From the NCBI GenBank assembly GCA_029891345.1, contig CM056997.1:212761212-212825211 (forward strand): a stretch of 64,000 nucleotides of DNA, written 5' to 3'. The stretch is from Dryococelus australis (lineage: Eukaryota > Arthropoda > Insecta > Phasmatodea > Phasmatidae). Each line of letters starts with the position of its first letter. Position 1 is the first letter of the stretch. Under the pieces are notes generated by a model. The model was not told the DNA's origin. It saw only the letters and a program-made list of their open reading frames with translations, and ran no database searches. Position numbers and translations under genes: made by a program. Shown piece by piece: positions 12,576 to 23,550 of this stretch.

Positions 12576-13949
12576 GTGCTTCAGAAAAGTTGGAAGTTAC
12601 CTAGAATGTACTATATTCAATTGAAGTACTGGTAAGAAATTGTCGAGCAGGATATTGAAAAAACTACCTACGTTTCAGCTGCCAGTTGGTGTGACTCTCA
12701 GATCCACTACCTAGCTCAAGGAAAATGTGCACATAATATATTAGCTCCATAATGCAGCATTATTATTACTATTTTGCAAACATTTTGCTTACTATTATTA
12801 ATTTAATTATTTTTACTAGGAGAAACTAAGTAGTTTAATTTTAAATTTTTTGCACAATATTAGTATTACTATAGTTTATATGAATGAGTACATGTTATTT
12901 GATATTATTCCTCATTAAACCTGTCCGCAGCTTAGTTTATATAATACCAATTTAATACATATTCTCATGCAACCCATATAGTTAACTTATCCAGATGTTC
13001 GTCTTTAAATATAAATTAAATCTTAATAAGACATCCAATGCCGCTTCGGGCACAATTTATATAAAAGGTGCTAGGGAAATCGTGAGGAACTATCTATCTC
13101 GGATTTACTTGAGAATCCAGGACATTACTGAAGGTAGGTGAGCAGTTCAGAGCGCCAAGTATGCATGAGTATATGACTGCTGATGCAAACCGGCTGTGTC
13201 CTTAGAATATAATAAAATGAATTTATATTTTCCCTAAAATAATTGCGTGTTTGGTAAAACGAAGATTTCAAATTGTTTTACATAGTTTTCTTTGCTCAGA
13301 GCTATGAAGCCTAGATGATATCTTGATAAGGTAAGTTTCGTTCGAAAACACTAGCCTGAAGGAAGAAAAGAATTGTTTTCTTCTGCATACTAAGAAGTGA
13401 TGTAGGCCTCATCTCACGCAGGCAGTTTGTCATGTCCGGGGAATGAGCCTGTATGGCTACGACAAACGCGCGAACTAGGTCGTACTTTGTGTTGGCATAA
13501 GCTAGCGCCAGCAATATCTGCAACCAACAAGACGGTGGTATGACAATGGCTGCTTGCATACAGTCGTTCACGGCCTATTTCAGATGAAACTTAGCGGGGT
13601 ACATCTGCGATACTGGACAAGGAGTTAAGAATTAAATATTTTTATTTTAGTTCCAGCTGATTCACCAGTGCGTTCAAACAGAACATACATAAAAATCTCC
13701 TTTTAATGCCAAGCATTAAATTTTAAAATTGCTAATTTTTTATAAACATGTTTTAAATACCTATTGCTACCAGATTATCGTTTCTTTGCTTACAAACGCG
13801 GTATTATTAAATTAGTGTATAAAGTTGTGGCTTTTCGATCAGCAATGCATTCACTACAATATAAAAAACATTAACGATTTCCATGTTATATGTGTTTTAT
13901 TTTCGTCTACGTAACGCTGAGTGAATATATATGTTATAAATATATATCG
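12576..13949. other. No recognisable gene
   Basis: AT-rich sequence. The minus-strand open frame at 13311-13571 (86 codons) has no motif I recognise and no supporting context. Confidence 0.5.
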
Positions 13950-14202
13950 TAAATGCGTGGTATAATTGCATTACTAGTGTATATATATATATATATAAAC
14001 TTATATCGAACTGCTAAGGTTCCTGGTCGGATAATATTACTAATTGTTTCAATACATACTATAAAGGGTATTAGTACCCCCGGAGTACCTGTGGGCACCA
14101 AGTGTGTAAATATTCTTTCTGTATTTTTTATTCACCCGAATAATATAAAAGATAATCATAAAGGTAAAGCTAATCTTAATGTTATATTTAGATGTCTTGT
14201 TA

Positions 14203-14299
<97 letters not shown>

Positions 14300-14325
14300 T
14301 GGTATGAATTCATACCACGCATTTA
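13950..14325. mobile_element. Small TIR element (MITE-like) with TA-microsatellite core
   Basis: The left end 'taaatgcgtggtat' and the right end 'ataccacgcattta' are perfect 14-bp inverted repeats. A second inward-facing copy of the end sits beside the right one, making a 28-bp perfect palindrome at 14295-14322 around a central 'gaattc'. Between them is a (TA)n tract of about 90 bases (14207-14296) and a shorter one near 13980. The open frames at 13953-14342 and 14192-14395 are mostly the translated microsatellite and should not be annotated as genes. Confidence 0.65.
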
Positions 14326-16154
14326 CCTGGCGATTTCAATAGATGTGACCGCAAATTTTGGACATAATATAACTATAACGTTCTTATCTAAATAGAAACA
14401 GTTCCGTAATTTTAATATAGGTTAGTAATTAGGAATGAAGACAGGTAAAGACTCGAAGTAATATTGTAACAATTAAAACAAATGCTAATCCTGTAACATT
14501 ACATTTAAAGCAATTCTGTGCTGTAAATGTATCAGAATAATGGCTATCTTTCAATATATTATACGCCTATCCACAGAGTTTCGTTGTATTATATATTGCT
14601 GGCGTGAGTTGTTTCCTTACCTGACCCAAGAAATAAAAGCACGGCCCCTTTTAGACTTGTTCCATTATTATTCTAGAGGAGTTGGTGTATTTTCACGGTG
14701 GATAAATGTATAGTTATATATTCCTTTCAGATGCACCTGAATGGTGATCTCATCTTCATGCATGTGCACACTCAGAAATACAGATACGAATAGTGGGCGC
14801 GAGCCGATTGTAGCTCACTTCCGGTTTATCGCACTTGAACGTGTTATTTAAATTGTTACAGGTAGACCACGTAAAGGTTAAATTACAGGCAAAGTGTTAA
14901 ATTTGATAGAAAGGGTTAATTGTTTAATTGAAATTGCAGAATAAGGGTTAAGTGTATAAAGGATTATTTTGTAATTATTTAATTGATGTTGAAAGGGTAA
15001 AATGTCATGAGAGTCATTTTGGGGGAGCAACATAGATACTCACCCTAGGGCGTCTAGAAGGCTGTGGAGGGGAGGGAGGGTGGTGTGCAGACATATGTAT
15101 TCACCTTGTGGCAAGTATCATAAGTGTCATTCGGGTAAGGTGTCTAAATCTCGTATAGAGTGTGTTCGATGGCTGGTCGAGGATGTCAGAGAGGCAGACA
15201 CGTGCTGGTTGGTGTAATAATGAGGTGTAAGTTGGTGAGGGGAGGAGGAGGTACAATCCCTTTGTCGTAGTGCTTAATGAAATCTGAGTTTCTAGATATG
15301 TGTAATGGGGAGTGGAAGATGCGAATTTTATAAATGAGGTGTTAAGTAAAAAACGAAGAGTACGGTACTAACATCTCTCTTGTCACCCATTTAAATAAAT
15401 CTGAAATAAAGATAGTAATCGAGGTTGAAATGCGTATTATATAAATTTCCAATCGTTCAAAAAAAAAACGAAATTATATGAATGAATTACTCCCTAGCAA
15501 CCACTTAGAAGAAAAATACCACAATAACATAGAAAAATCACCACTTCACAAATAAATACATTCCAAAATCATTCAAACGCCAAAATATTATTTATAATGA
15601 AAGGATCATTCACAAAAAATAAGACATTAATGAAAAAATTTAAATTTTAAACGCCAAAGGTGAAATTATGCATTACAATTACGTAGATAAAGCATGAACA
15701 ATTGAAAATAATAAGAGAAAGTGAGTATACCGCCCAAGCGAGAGAAGAACCGAATGGAGCACATTACGATCTACGCAACATTCAATTATTGCAAAATATG
15801 AGCAATAAAACCATTTTACGAACCACACTTTCAAAATAAAAATAAGCGAATAAATAAATAATTAAATCATTGCTTTAGTATCCCGCCCCGTTCCCCATCA
15901 ATGTAATGAATGTATGAGAAACCACATACACAATTACAACACACACTTAAATTCAAAATACTGACCACACGATAACCTTCGACTTCCACTTAAACGTAAT
16001 ACAACCTAAATTACACATTATACCTTAAACAAATGCGAACCAAATAAAAAAATAATAATAACCACGCACAAAAATGAGTTTACAACCAAGACTATAAGTG
16101 ATTGATAAAAACGCAATTAATATACTCGTCACACAAAACTCGCGTTTATACATA

Positions 16155-16155
<1 letters not shown>
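14326..16155. other. No recognisable gene
   Basis: AT-rich, with G-rich patches at 15060-15090 and 15200-15250. No coding, RNA or transposon signature was seen. Confidence 0.5.

Positions 16156-16157
<2 letters not shown>

Positions 16158-16199
<42 letters not shown>
16158..16199. repeat. (CT)n microsatellite, ~21 units
   Basis: An uninterrupted CT run just outside the left inverted repeat of the THAP-containing element. The minus-strand open frame over it reads as an Arg-Glu string and is not a gene. Confidence 0.95.
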
Positions 16200-16202
<3 letters not shown>

Positions 16203-16227
16203 AGCTCTGTGATGCATTGCGTGTAGA

Positions 16228-16325
16228 CCTGCAGCGATACCAAATATGGCGGAATGTCAATATGGGAAAGTAGCCGGAAAAAACGAGAGACACCGATGCC
16301 AGCGCTCCTAGCGGTTTGTGCTGTT
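16228..16325. repeat. Inverted repeat, left copy (pairs with 20389-20490)
   Basis: This block matches the reverse complement of 20389-20490. Both contain 'ccaaatatgg' (16240-16249 here), 'caatatgggaaa', 'gagacac' and 'agcgctcctagcgg' followed by 'ttgtgctg', in the same order. The two copies bracket about 4.1 kb that includes the THAP pseudogene transcribed inward. They are candidate terminal inverted repeats, or alternatively two divergent copies of a promoter-like dispersed repeat. Confidence 0.6.
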
Positions 16326-16417
16326 CGTACGATGATAAGCCGGGCATTGAATGGGTAGTTTGAGAGTATTTAGGATGCGTTTGAATTCAAATTTTCTCGC
16401 TTGCGTGATTATTTATT

Positions 16418-16769
16418 ATGGCAGGAGAGATTTGTGCAGAATTTGGCTGCAATAAATACAACGTTGTGAACTGCAGCAAATTCTTCTTTTAGATTTCCAA
16501 AGGATGCAAGTTGGTAAGTAAACGAGCTGTAGTAGATAACTCTTCCCATTGTCTTATTATTGTCAGTGTGTTTTTATTTCAAATTACGATCACGCAATAC
16601 CTTAAGTTACTTCAGTATTGTTTTGTCATTTCGTAGGTGCAAGCAATGGGTGCAGAAATGTATGAGAGTACACTTGGAAGTAGTAAAGAAATAATGGCCT
16701 GGCTGTTTATACACGTGAACAGTGTGTTTCAACTATTCCAGAAAAGAGGATTTTCGCAAACCAAATTAG
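16418..16769 (+). pseudogene. THAP-domain gene remnant with one intron
   Basis: THAP domains are C2CH zinc-binding DNA-binding modules found in P-element transposases and in host proteins descended from them. The first exon (16418-16513) opens with ATG and encodes a Cys-x4-Cys pair about six residues in ('CAEFGC'). The hallmark 'RFPKD' follows in the +1 frame, because one extra T in a T run near 16487 gives TAG at 16490-16492. The exon ends at a good donor (gtaagt at 16514), and an acceptor (tcgtag, ending 16636) opens exon 2 with 'CKQWVQKC', the conserved Trp region. TAA at 16692 and TGA at 16716 interrupt exon 2. The 'VC...EDF' block near 16722-16757 keeps Cys but has lost the zinc-binding His. 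With a frameshift, two stops and a lost ligand, it is a pseudogene. The 123-bp intron shows it is not a processed copy. Confidence 0.72.
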
Positions 16770-19700
16770 AATTCACCGGGACAACAACACAGTCAGATAA
16801 GTGTAACAGCTTCTATTTCTAATCTTGTACACAGAAGAGTCATGCGAAGTTTGATAGCCCTTAACGAGAAAGGCACAGGTTTGTTTTTACTGGAGCGACA
16901 CCTTCGAAAAATAAAAGCAAACAATGTTTACATATTCAGTGTTGGTGTATTGAACTGGCTGGAGCCTCATGTTCAAGTCTGTGTATAGTTAAGCAAGTTG
17001 AGCTGATGATAAAATTGATTAATTGCTTCAAAATAGTTGTTTTCATATTAAGGCCTATGTCAGTGATTGCTCGTACAATGTTTACATATTGGTCTATTAA
17101 ACTAGCTGAAGCCTGGGGACAAATTTATCAAATTTGTTGTCAAGAAACGTATGATGTGTATGTACTAAGCAGTGCTGTACCTTGCTGACCATTGTATAAG
17201 TTTATTGTCCAAAAAATGTGTGGTGTGCTTAGTCACCGTGTTTACAATGGAAATTTATATTGCATTTTCATACTTTCGAATGTTATTGTTTACATTTGGG
17301 AAACTCTGCATTTGAATATTAATTTGTACATTATTTGGGTTATGTTTGCACCAACTTTCAAATATTTTCTAAGCATTATTAAATAAACAACTGAATGAGA
17401 ACTGGATTAGTTTCATTTCTAGATAGTCGCTTACCTTTTACACTTCCAAAGGTCTGCATATCATTATTGTTTTACTGTGGAAATATTTTAATTTCTCTAC
17501 ATACTTGTTTGCAAGTAATCACAATGTACTGACACCCACACACTAGACACCACTTTAATTCCAGCAGTGGAGATGTCATCAGATTGTCTACAGTTGGCAA
17601 GTCAGAGGATATATTGCAGAGTGTGAACCAGCTGTCGAGTGAGGGTTACCGTCAAAACGAATCAAAAGTAGTAGCAATATTCCTCCTCCTCACCATACTC
17701 ACATTTGTTTTATACAACTGTGTACAAAACTTTCTAACAATAATATTTCACTCCTGTTTGTCATCATTGCATTTCAGTGGTAGGCCTATTTATTATAATT
17801 TTTTACAAATAAATAAACTCCCTGGAGTACCCACTATTTTAAATTTGTGCATATACCTATGGTAATAACATAAATGAGGTGTTTTTTAATGAATTTTTTT
17901 GCCACATTCTGCAATGCAGGTAAGGGAATGCTGGTAATATGTACCATTTCTTTTGACTTGTTAGCCTATTTACACATCTTTGTTTGCAGTAATCGCTGTA
18001 TTGGAGAAAGTACTTACAAATGGCATTACAATAACAAGTGTCCTTAAATTTGAACAGAGAGTATGTTAAAATCATGACCAAGGTAAGTTATTTACAGTTC
18101 AGCTGCTTTTGAATTCTGTAACGCATTTTCCAGTCTTCTCACCATAAAGCATATGAAAATATGTGGTGAAATTTATTATCAAAAGCATATATTCATTCAG
18201 GTTGGCTATTAGAAGTGACTTCTTCATTATGGAATTAAGCTTTGCTATTGAAAGTGAATTACAAAATTAAATGTGCTTAATACATGCAAAACTTCGGTGG
18301 AGTAAATTGGCTTAATAGCTTGAGCACATATCTTAGTATTATACTATCAAATATTTTTACCTATTGCATTTCATCCTAACGCCAGCTGTACTGCATGAAT
18401 TGCATTAGTAAAAGTGTTTTAAAAAAAGGGGGGATTGTTATCTAATCTATAATCTCTCAAATGTAATTTAAGTGGCATGATATCAGAGGCAATGCTACAT
18501 TTTCATATTTAGTATAGGAGTACCATTGTGTTGTTGAAAGCTGTAAGAATTTTGCAGTCAATGCTGCTGCTTCCGGGATGGATTATCTATACTAGCCAAT
18601 AAAATGGATGTCGCAAGTAGGAAGTCGTGTTACAATGCATGTATGTACTATATGAACACACCAACTAATTAAAATTATAAACTACCAAATCGCAACCTTT
18701 TCTGAACACTTGAATTAATAGCATCTGAATTTAACGCTACTACATAATAAAATACTGTTGTACTAAATGGTAACTTTGAACACAGTCTCAATATGTGTGG
18801 TATGTTTGGGTGTTGCTGTTTATTTTTACATAAATACGTAGAAATAAAACATTTTAAAAGGCGTGAGGTGAACAGTTTACCATAATTGATAAAAATTTGC
18901 TAAATGATGAAGTTGTCACTTATCGTCTATTAAACCAGCATTTGGAAACGAGCCGGGGGGGGGGGAGGAGGTGATACTCTTGCCCCTTCTGTACTCGACT
19001 GTGTCTTCAGTACAATTACACATTAGATTATGCCAAATTCAATGAAAAAGTCCAATCCCGAGTTGCTCAGTACCACAACGATCCTTTATGTTTTGTTGAT
19101 GAATAGGCACTAAATATTGCCAAGCTACAGAATAGTCCTTTGTTTATAATTTTTGGTTACAGCCCCCAAAATTTCATAACTGGTTCAATCAGATTATGAA
19201 GAAGTGGCTGAGCTTTCAAATGTTTATTACTTATGGTTGAAGCATGGCTGCCTGTGTTTCACTTGAGGCAGTGTAGTTGTGGCATAACAGCACGAAAAAA
19301 AAAACTAATTTATATGTGTAAAGGTGGACTCTCAACCATCCATCGCACCTGTCAGGCAGTCACGTGATCTTCGACGAATCACAGGGTAACGTTTTCCTAT
19401 CCGTCAGAAATATATATCAAACTTTAACTTCCGACGGACCGAAGGATGGGCCACTGCCTACTGATGACATTCTGTAGACACAAGTATGCACTTTGAAATA
19501 TAATTCAAGGTACTTGAGATGCGCGTATTGATCTTGGTGGTAAATTCAAGGTGCTAGAGATGTGTGTATTGATCTTGGTGGTAAATTCAGGAATTTCAAA
19601 CGTAAACAATAATTCAGTATACGTTTTAATCACGTAATAAAATTATTTCCCCAAAATGTTTCTCTCTTGAAAATGTATTTCCGACCAAAATATGCCTTCT

Positions 19701-20388
19701 ACGAAAGACAAAAGCAGAACAAAAACCATATCTGTTATGAATATAAATCCGTGAACAATTAATTGTGTTGCTAATTTAATGATAATATATTCAAAAAGCA
19801 GTAAGTTAATATATCGGCAACTTATTATGTTTGCGAGGTTAATCTTAGTATCTATAAGATATTACTGCTTGTAAAGCTAATAAAAGACACAATATTAAAT
19901 AAGTAACTGTAGTAGAGCTATTTTAATTAATCTTGTTTTAATAAACCACAGATAAGTTGTGGAGATTTTGCTGTCCAAAAAAAATGTTTGGTTATGATCA
20001 TTCCCGATTTTTTTTGCAGGAATTTAAGTTTGGTGACCACTCCATTCTCAAGAATTTATTGAATAAATGCAGTCAGTTATGTGCCTGATAAATGAAATAC
20101 TGTTTGGCATTCCATTGTCTTTCTTATATTTGATTAACATTTGTCCTTTTTAACTTGCAACATCTAAATCTGTGCCCAGTAACATGATTCTGTTACAACT
20201 GATTTTCCTTGCTTCAAGTGATAATATTTATTCTTTATGTACTTTTTTAAATACGGCATAGTTATATGAAAAAGCAACTATTATATTACATTCGATTAAA
20301 CACCACGTTTTATTACTACGACATGACAACTGCACTTAAACCGCGCACGCCTAGCCATGTAAATGTGATATTTCCAGGGTATTCGCCA
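16770..20388. other. Interior of the inverted-repeat-bounded segment; no transposase read
   Basis: No catalytic domain follows the THAP remnant. Open frames at 17006-17188, 17192-17386 and 17857-18081 lack recognisable motifs. A stretch at 17565-17665 follows a plausible acceptor (ttccag) and reads as polar residues, but I cannot name it. A G run lies near 18955-18967, and a 41-bp unit containing 'gtgtattgatcttggtggtaaa' is tandemly duplicated at 19504-19586. A complete P-type transposase would fit here, so the body has decayed or been replaced. Confidence 0.4.
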
Positions 20389-20490
20389 GCACAAGCCGCT
20401 AGGGGCGCTGTTGTAGCGTGTCTCGCATGTTGACAGTGTTAAAACGCCTCAGTTTCCCATATTGTCCTTCTACCATATTTGGCGATACCT
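20389..20490. repeat. Inverted repeat, right copy
   Basis: On the minus strand this reads like 16228-16325: 'ccaaatatgg' (20473-20482 on plus as ccatatttgg), 'caatatgggaaact', 'gcgagacacg', 'cagcgcccctagcggcttgtgctg'. It has about 10 extra bases in the middle relative to the left copy. See the left copy for interpretation. Confidence 0.6.
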
Positions 20491-22324
20491 CACGCCAGCC
20501 AGGCCCTGTCATTCGCTGCTCCATCCCCGTCGCTTCACTCACATCAACCCTCACTTGGGTGGCATGTCACTGGTATCCACACTGCTATATCATGAGATTC
20601 GTTTCATAAAAGTTTTTAAAATTTATTAGAAAAAAAATGTACGAACTTAATTGCCGTTCCTATTTGTTACGCGCGCAACTATGAATGAATGAGATTAGTT
20701 GTGGAGAAAAAAGCATTTCAGCAGGATATATATATATATATATATATCCGCCGCACTCTGCACAGACCACCACTTCTCGCATCCAAACCGTATCTGACCT
20801 GTTTCCCCGCTTGTGGCCGAGAGCGCTATATATCTCTCTCTACCTATCTTTCTTTCACACCATCAATTTAGGGCGGAGACCGTTGAGAATAAAAATCTCA
20901 CTTCCCATGTATACTGTAAACGGAATTTATGTTACAATATTTCCCAAAACACACAACTCAAACCAAATCGTGTTGTATTATTTCCCGGATTTGAACTCCG
21001 TTTCTATGTATAATGAAGCGTAACCTACACGATGTATTTTTTTTTTTAATTTATTTATCATTTCTACATATTATAGCATGTTACATGTTAAAATATTGTA
21101 ACCATTAAAAATTACTTTAAACTAATATAACATATTTAAAAAATCGATCTTCCAACCATCGTAGCATGCTGACACTTATCGCCCAAGCCTGATTAATAAT
21201 ATATTCACCAAACAAATATAGAAAACATTCAATATAAGAAACCCAACTGACATGACTAAAACTTTATGGAATTACGTCCCAAATATCATAATGGTTTGCA
21301 TTTATAGTGACGAATTAAACAAACAGGATTAATGCCGCACAAGGCAAATACACAGATACGTGTGACTTTTTGGTAAAACATAGATACTGTTACTAAATTA
21401 AATATTACGCTATTCACCCTCATCGGCTCCTCATTGTCAAAACCTATACATGTTATAAAAAAATATGTAAACGTCTTTGTGATATCGTTACCATTTGAAC
21501 TACTGTAAACAATTTAAAGTAATGCAGACTGATATTCAAAACCCATTTTCCAACCACCAGGGTATGTGGTGTTACATATCCTTTCCCTGTTTCACATGGA
21601 GAAATAATTAAAGTCTGATTCAATAAAATATATGTAGTAACACACACCTACCTCCCCGCAACATAGTTCTTAATATATCTGAAACACTAACTAAATACGT
21701 ACACTAATTATCCATCCCGCCCTCAAACATACTCAAATACACTATGTACTCAATTCCGCTCAGTTCCATACATCCTTCAACATTTAAAACTATTCTTGAC
21801 TAACGGATGGAAGCAAAGTTAAGTGACCTCCCCAACATACTCTAGGGCTATGGGTACTTCTCCCTTTATTTTTTTCGTTTGTCCATACATTCACACTCAC
21901 AGTCTCACATATATACCCACCTCCCCCAATAGAGTTCTTAAAATATCTTAAATATTAACTAACTACCCACCCACCCTCAAACATGAAATATATTATTCGC
22001 TGAAGTATAGCTAAAAACCAATATAAATTTCCTCCTCGGTTCATTATAAAAATCTAAAATAAATCTTTGCAATGCAAAAAATAATAATAAATGATTGTGA
22101 ATAACGAGAAAGCTCAAGAAAATTTACAATAAAAATAATTTAATCAAAAATAGCTTAATTAAACATGTTAGATATCGCAGCGAACATTAATAGCATTATG
22201 ATTAACATTTGTATAATAATCTATTCCAGTTATAATAAAACCACGAAAAATTACTAATTAAAAAAGCCCTGAAATGATATTCTTATTTACTGGCATTACG
22301 CCCAATCCAATAGTGTACATGAAG
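20491..22324. other. No gene; microsatellite and possible SINE fragments
   Basis: A (TA)n tract lies at 20724-20746 and a T run near 21039. 'gtggccgagagcgct' (about 20812) resembles a tRNA D arm. On the minus strand 'cggagttcaaatccggg' (about 20985-21001) resembles a T arm, but the two lie on opposite strands and do not form one unit. The overlapping plus-strand open frames at 20685-21023 run through the TA tract and are not credible genes. Confidence 0.4.
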
Positions 22325-22590
22325 GCAGCGCCGATAGCTCAGTTAGTCGCGTCGAGCAGTGCTTGCGCGGTCGCCAGAGAGCACGGAACCCAAGACCAAG
22401 GTGTTATAGTCCGAGCAATGACACTCGGAGACCAGCTAAACCCGAAGTCAGCTCTGTGCACGGAGGTTTTCAAGAACCAACACCGCATATCGCGAAGTCA
22501 GCGCGCTCTGACCCGGAGATTGAGTGGCGAAGTCACTGGTCGGACAGTCCGGTGTACTAAGGCTACGCAAACAAAGGCGCCAGGCGTATT
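22325..22590 (+). mobile_element. tRNA-like SINE candidate
   Basis: The segment opens 'gccgatagctcagttagtcg', close to a tRNA 5' half with box A. About 240 bp of GC-richer sequence unlike its surroundings follows and ends in a GA microsatellite. A convincing box B is not visible, so the tRNA origin rests on the 5' end alone. The open frame at 22274-22657 is a by-product of this GC-rich insert. Confidence 0.4.
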
Positions 22591-22591
22591 A

Positions 22592-22592
<1 letters not shown>

Positions 22593-22623
<31 letters not shown>
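22593..22623. repeat. (GA)n microsatellite
   Basis: An uninterrupted GA run between the SINE-like body and the perfect hairpin that follows. Confidence 0.95.
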
Positions 22624-22624
<1 letters not shown>

Positions 22625-22630
22625 CCCGCA

Positions 22631-22682
22631 GAGGGAGGGGGTGAACTGGAGATGTAGGTATCTCCAGTTCACCCCCTCCCTC
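22631..22682. repeat. 23-bp perfect hairpin, 6-base loop
   Basis: The arms 22631-22653 and 22660-22682 are perfect reverse complements separated by 'gtaggt'. The stem is GC-rich at its base. No T run follows, so it is not an evident terminator. Confidence 0.95.
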
Positions 22683-22949
22683 CAAACCTCCCCTACTCAT
22701 TTAACGTACACCGGGAAGTCGGCTTAAATTACATTTAAACGTATTTCTAGCAATGAAATAACGTTTTGCTTAAAATTAAATTTAAAAAAAAATTGATTTG
22801 AAAAGGTTTATTTTACAAACACTTTTGTTTTTTTTTACCATGTAAATTGTTATGTAATACGAATATTAATGTAATATATGCTGAAATATAATAACTAACA
22901 AATCCTTAATTTAACTATGTAATTGTTTAACGAGCTCGTGACTTAATGA

Positions 22950-23550
22950 TAGAGCGTATTCACACGATGATAGTAACTATCACGAAAATGTGTAAAAGTA
23001 ACTGTGGCGATAGTTCCTATCACACACGATCGAGTCATACTGTGCTAATTAACCTCAAGAGGGATATGTTCGACAAGTCTTGTGTAAATACATTTATATC
23101 CATTTAGCAAGAGAATGAAATATGTGGGGGGAATTATACATCGTGTGAGGATATTAATGACATGTAAACATACATAGCATCTGTAGTTTTTTTACTATTA
23201 AGACATTAATGTATGCTGTTGTGTCATGGCTATACATTAATAATCATATTACGCTGTCTGTCAAACCGCGCAAATATTAACAGAATCAAAATAATTCTGC
23301 AATGTTACTGTCAAAGTAAACACTTATACACACTTTTGTGTTCTGCACTATCGCGATAGTGCTATCACGATGATGCGAGCGTAGGTACCACGATTGTGCG
23401 AGAGTAGCTCACACGATTTCCTCTTGCCTATTGCAAGTTAGGAATGCATTGAGTAATTATACCGTGGAACCTGTGTGTCCAATACGAGCTTTTAATGTAA
23501 TGTGAATCGAAATATTTATACATTTAACTATCACGCATTAGGTGTATGTG
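22950..23550 (+). repeat. Duplicated segment flanking the hAT element (inverted copy at 37.78-38.34 kb)
   Basis: From about 23001 to 23550 the sequence recurs in reverse complement at 37777-38337 with few changes. Its ends are rich in 'tatcgcgatag', 'ctatcacgat' and 'cacacgat' motifs in both orientations, suggesting a small palindromic element. Because the copy includes both this flank and the adjoining hAT end, the duplication was segmental and not simple transposition of the hAT element. Confidence 0.75.

Noticed and set aside
13953..14395. Open frames of 129 and 67 codons rich in Ile-Tyr
   Set aside because: They are translations of the (TA)n microsatellite in the small TIR element.
20389..20420. 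CTCF-binding site
   Set aside because: The ccgctaggggcgctg text is one base shorter than the core consensus, and the site lies in a mobile repeat.
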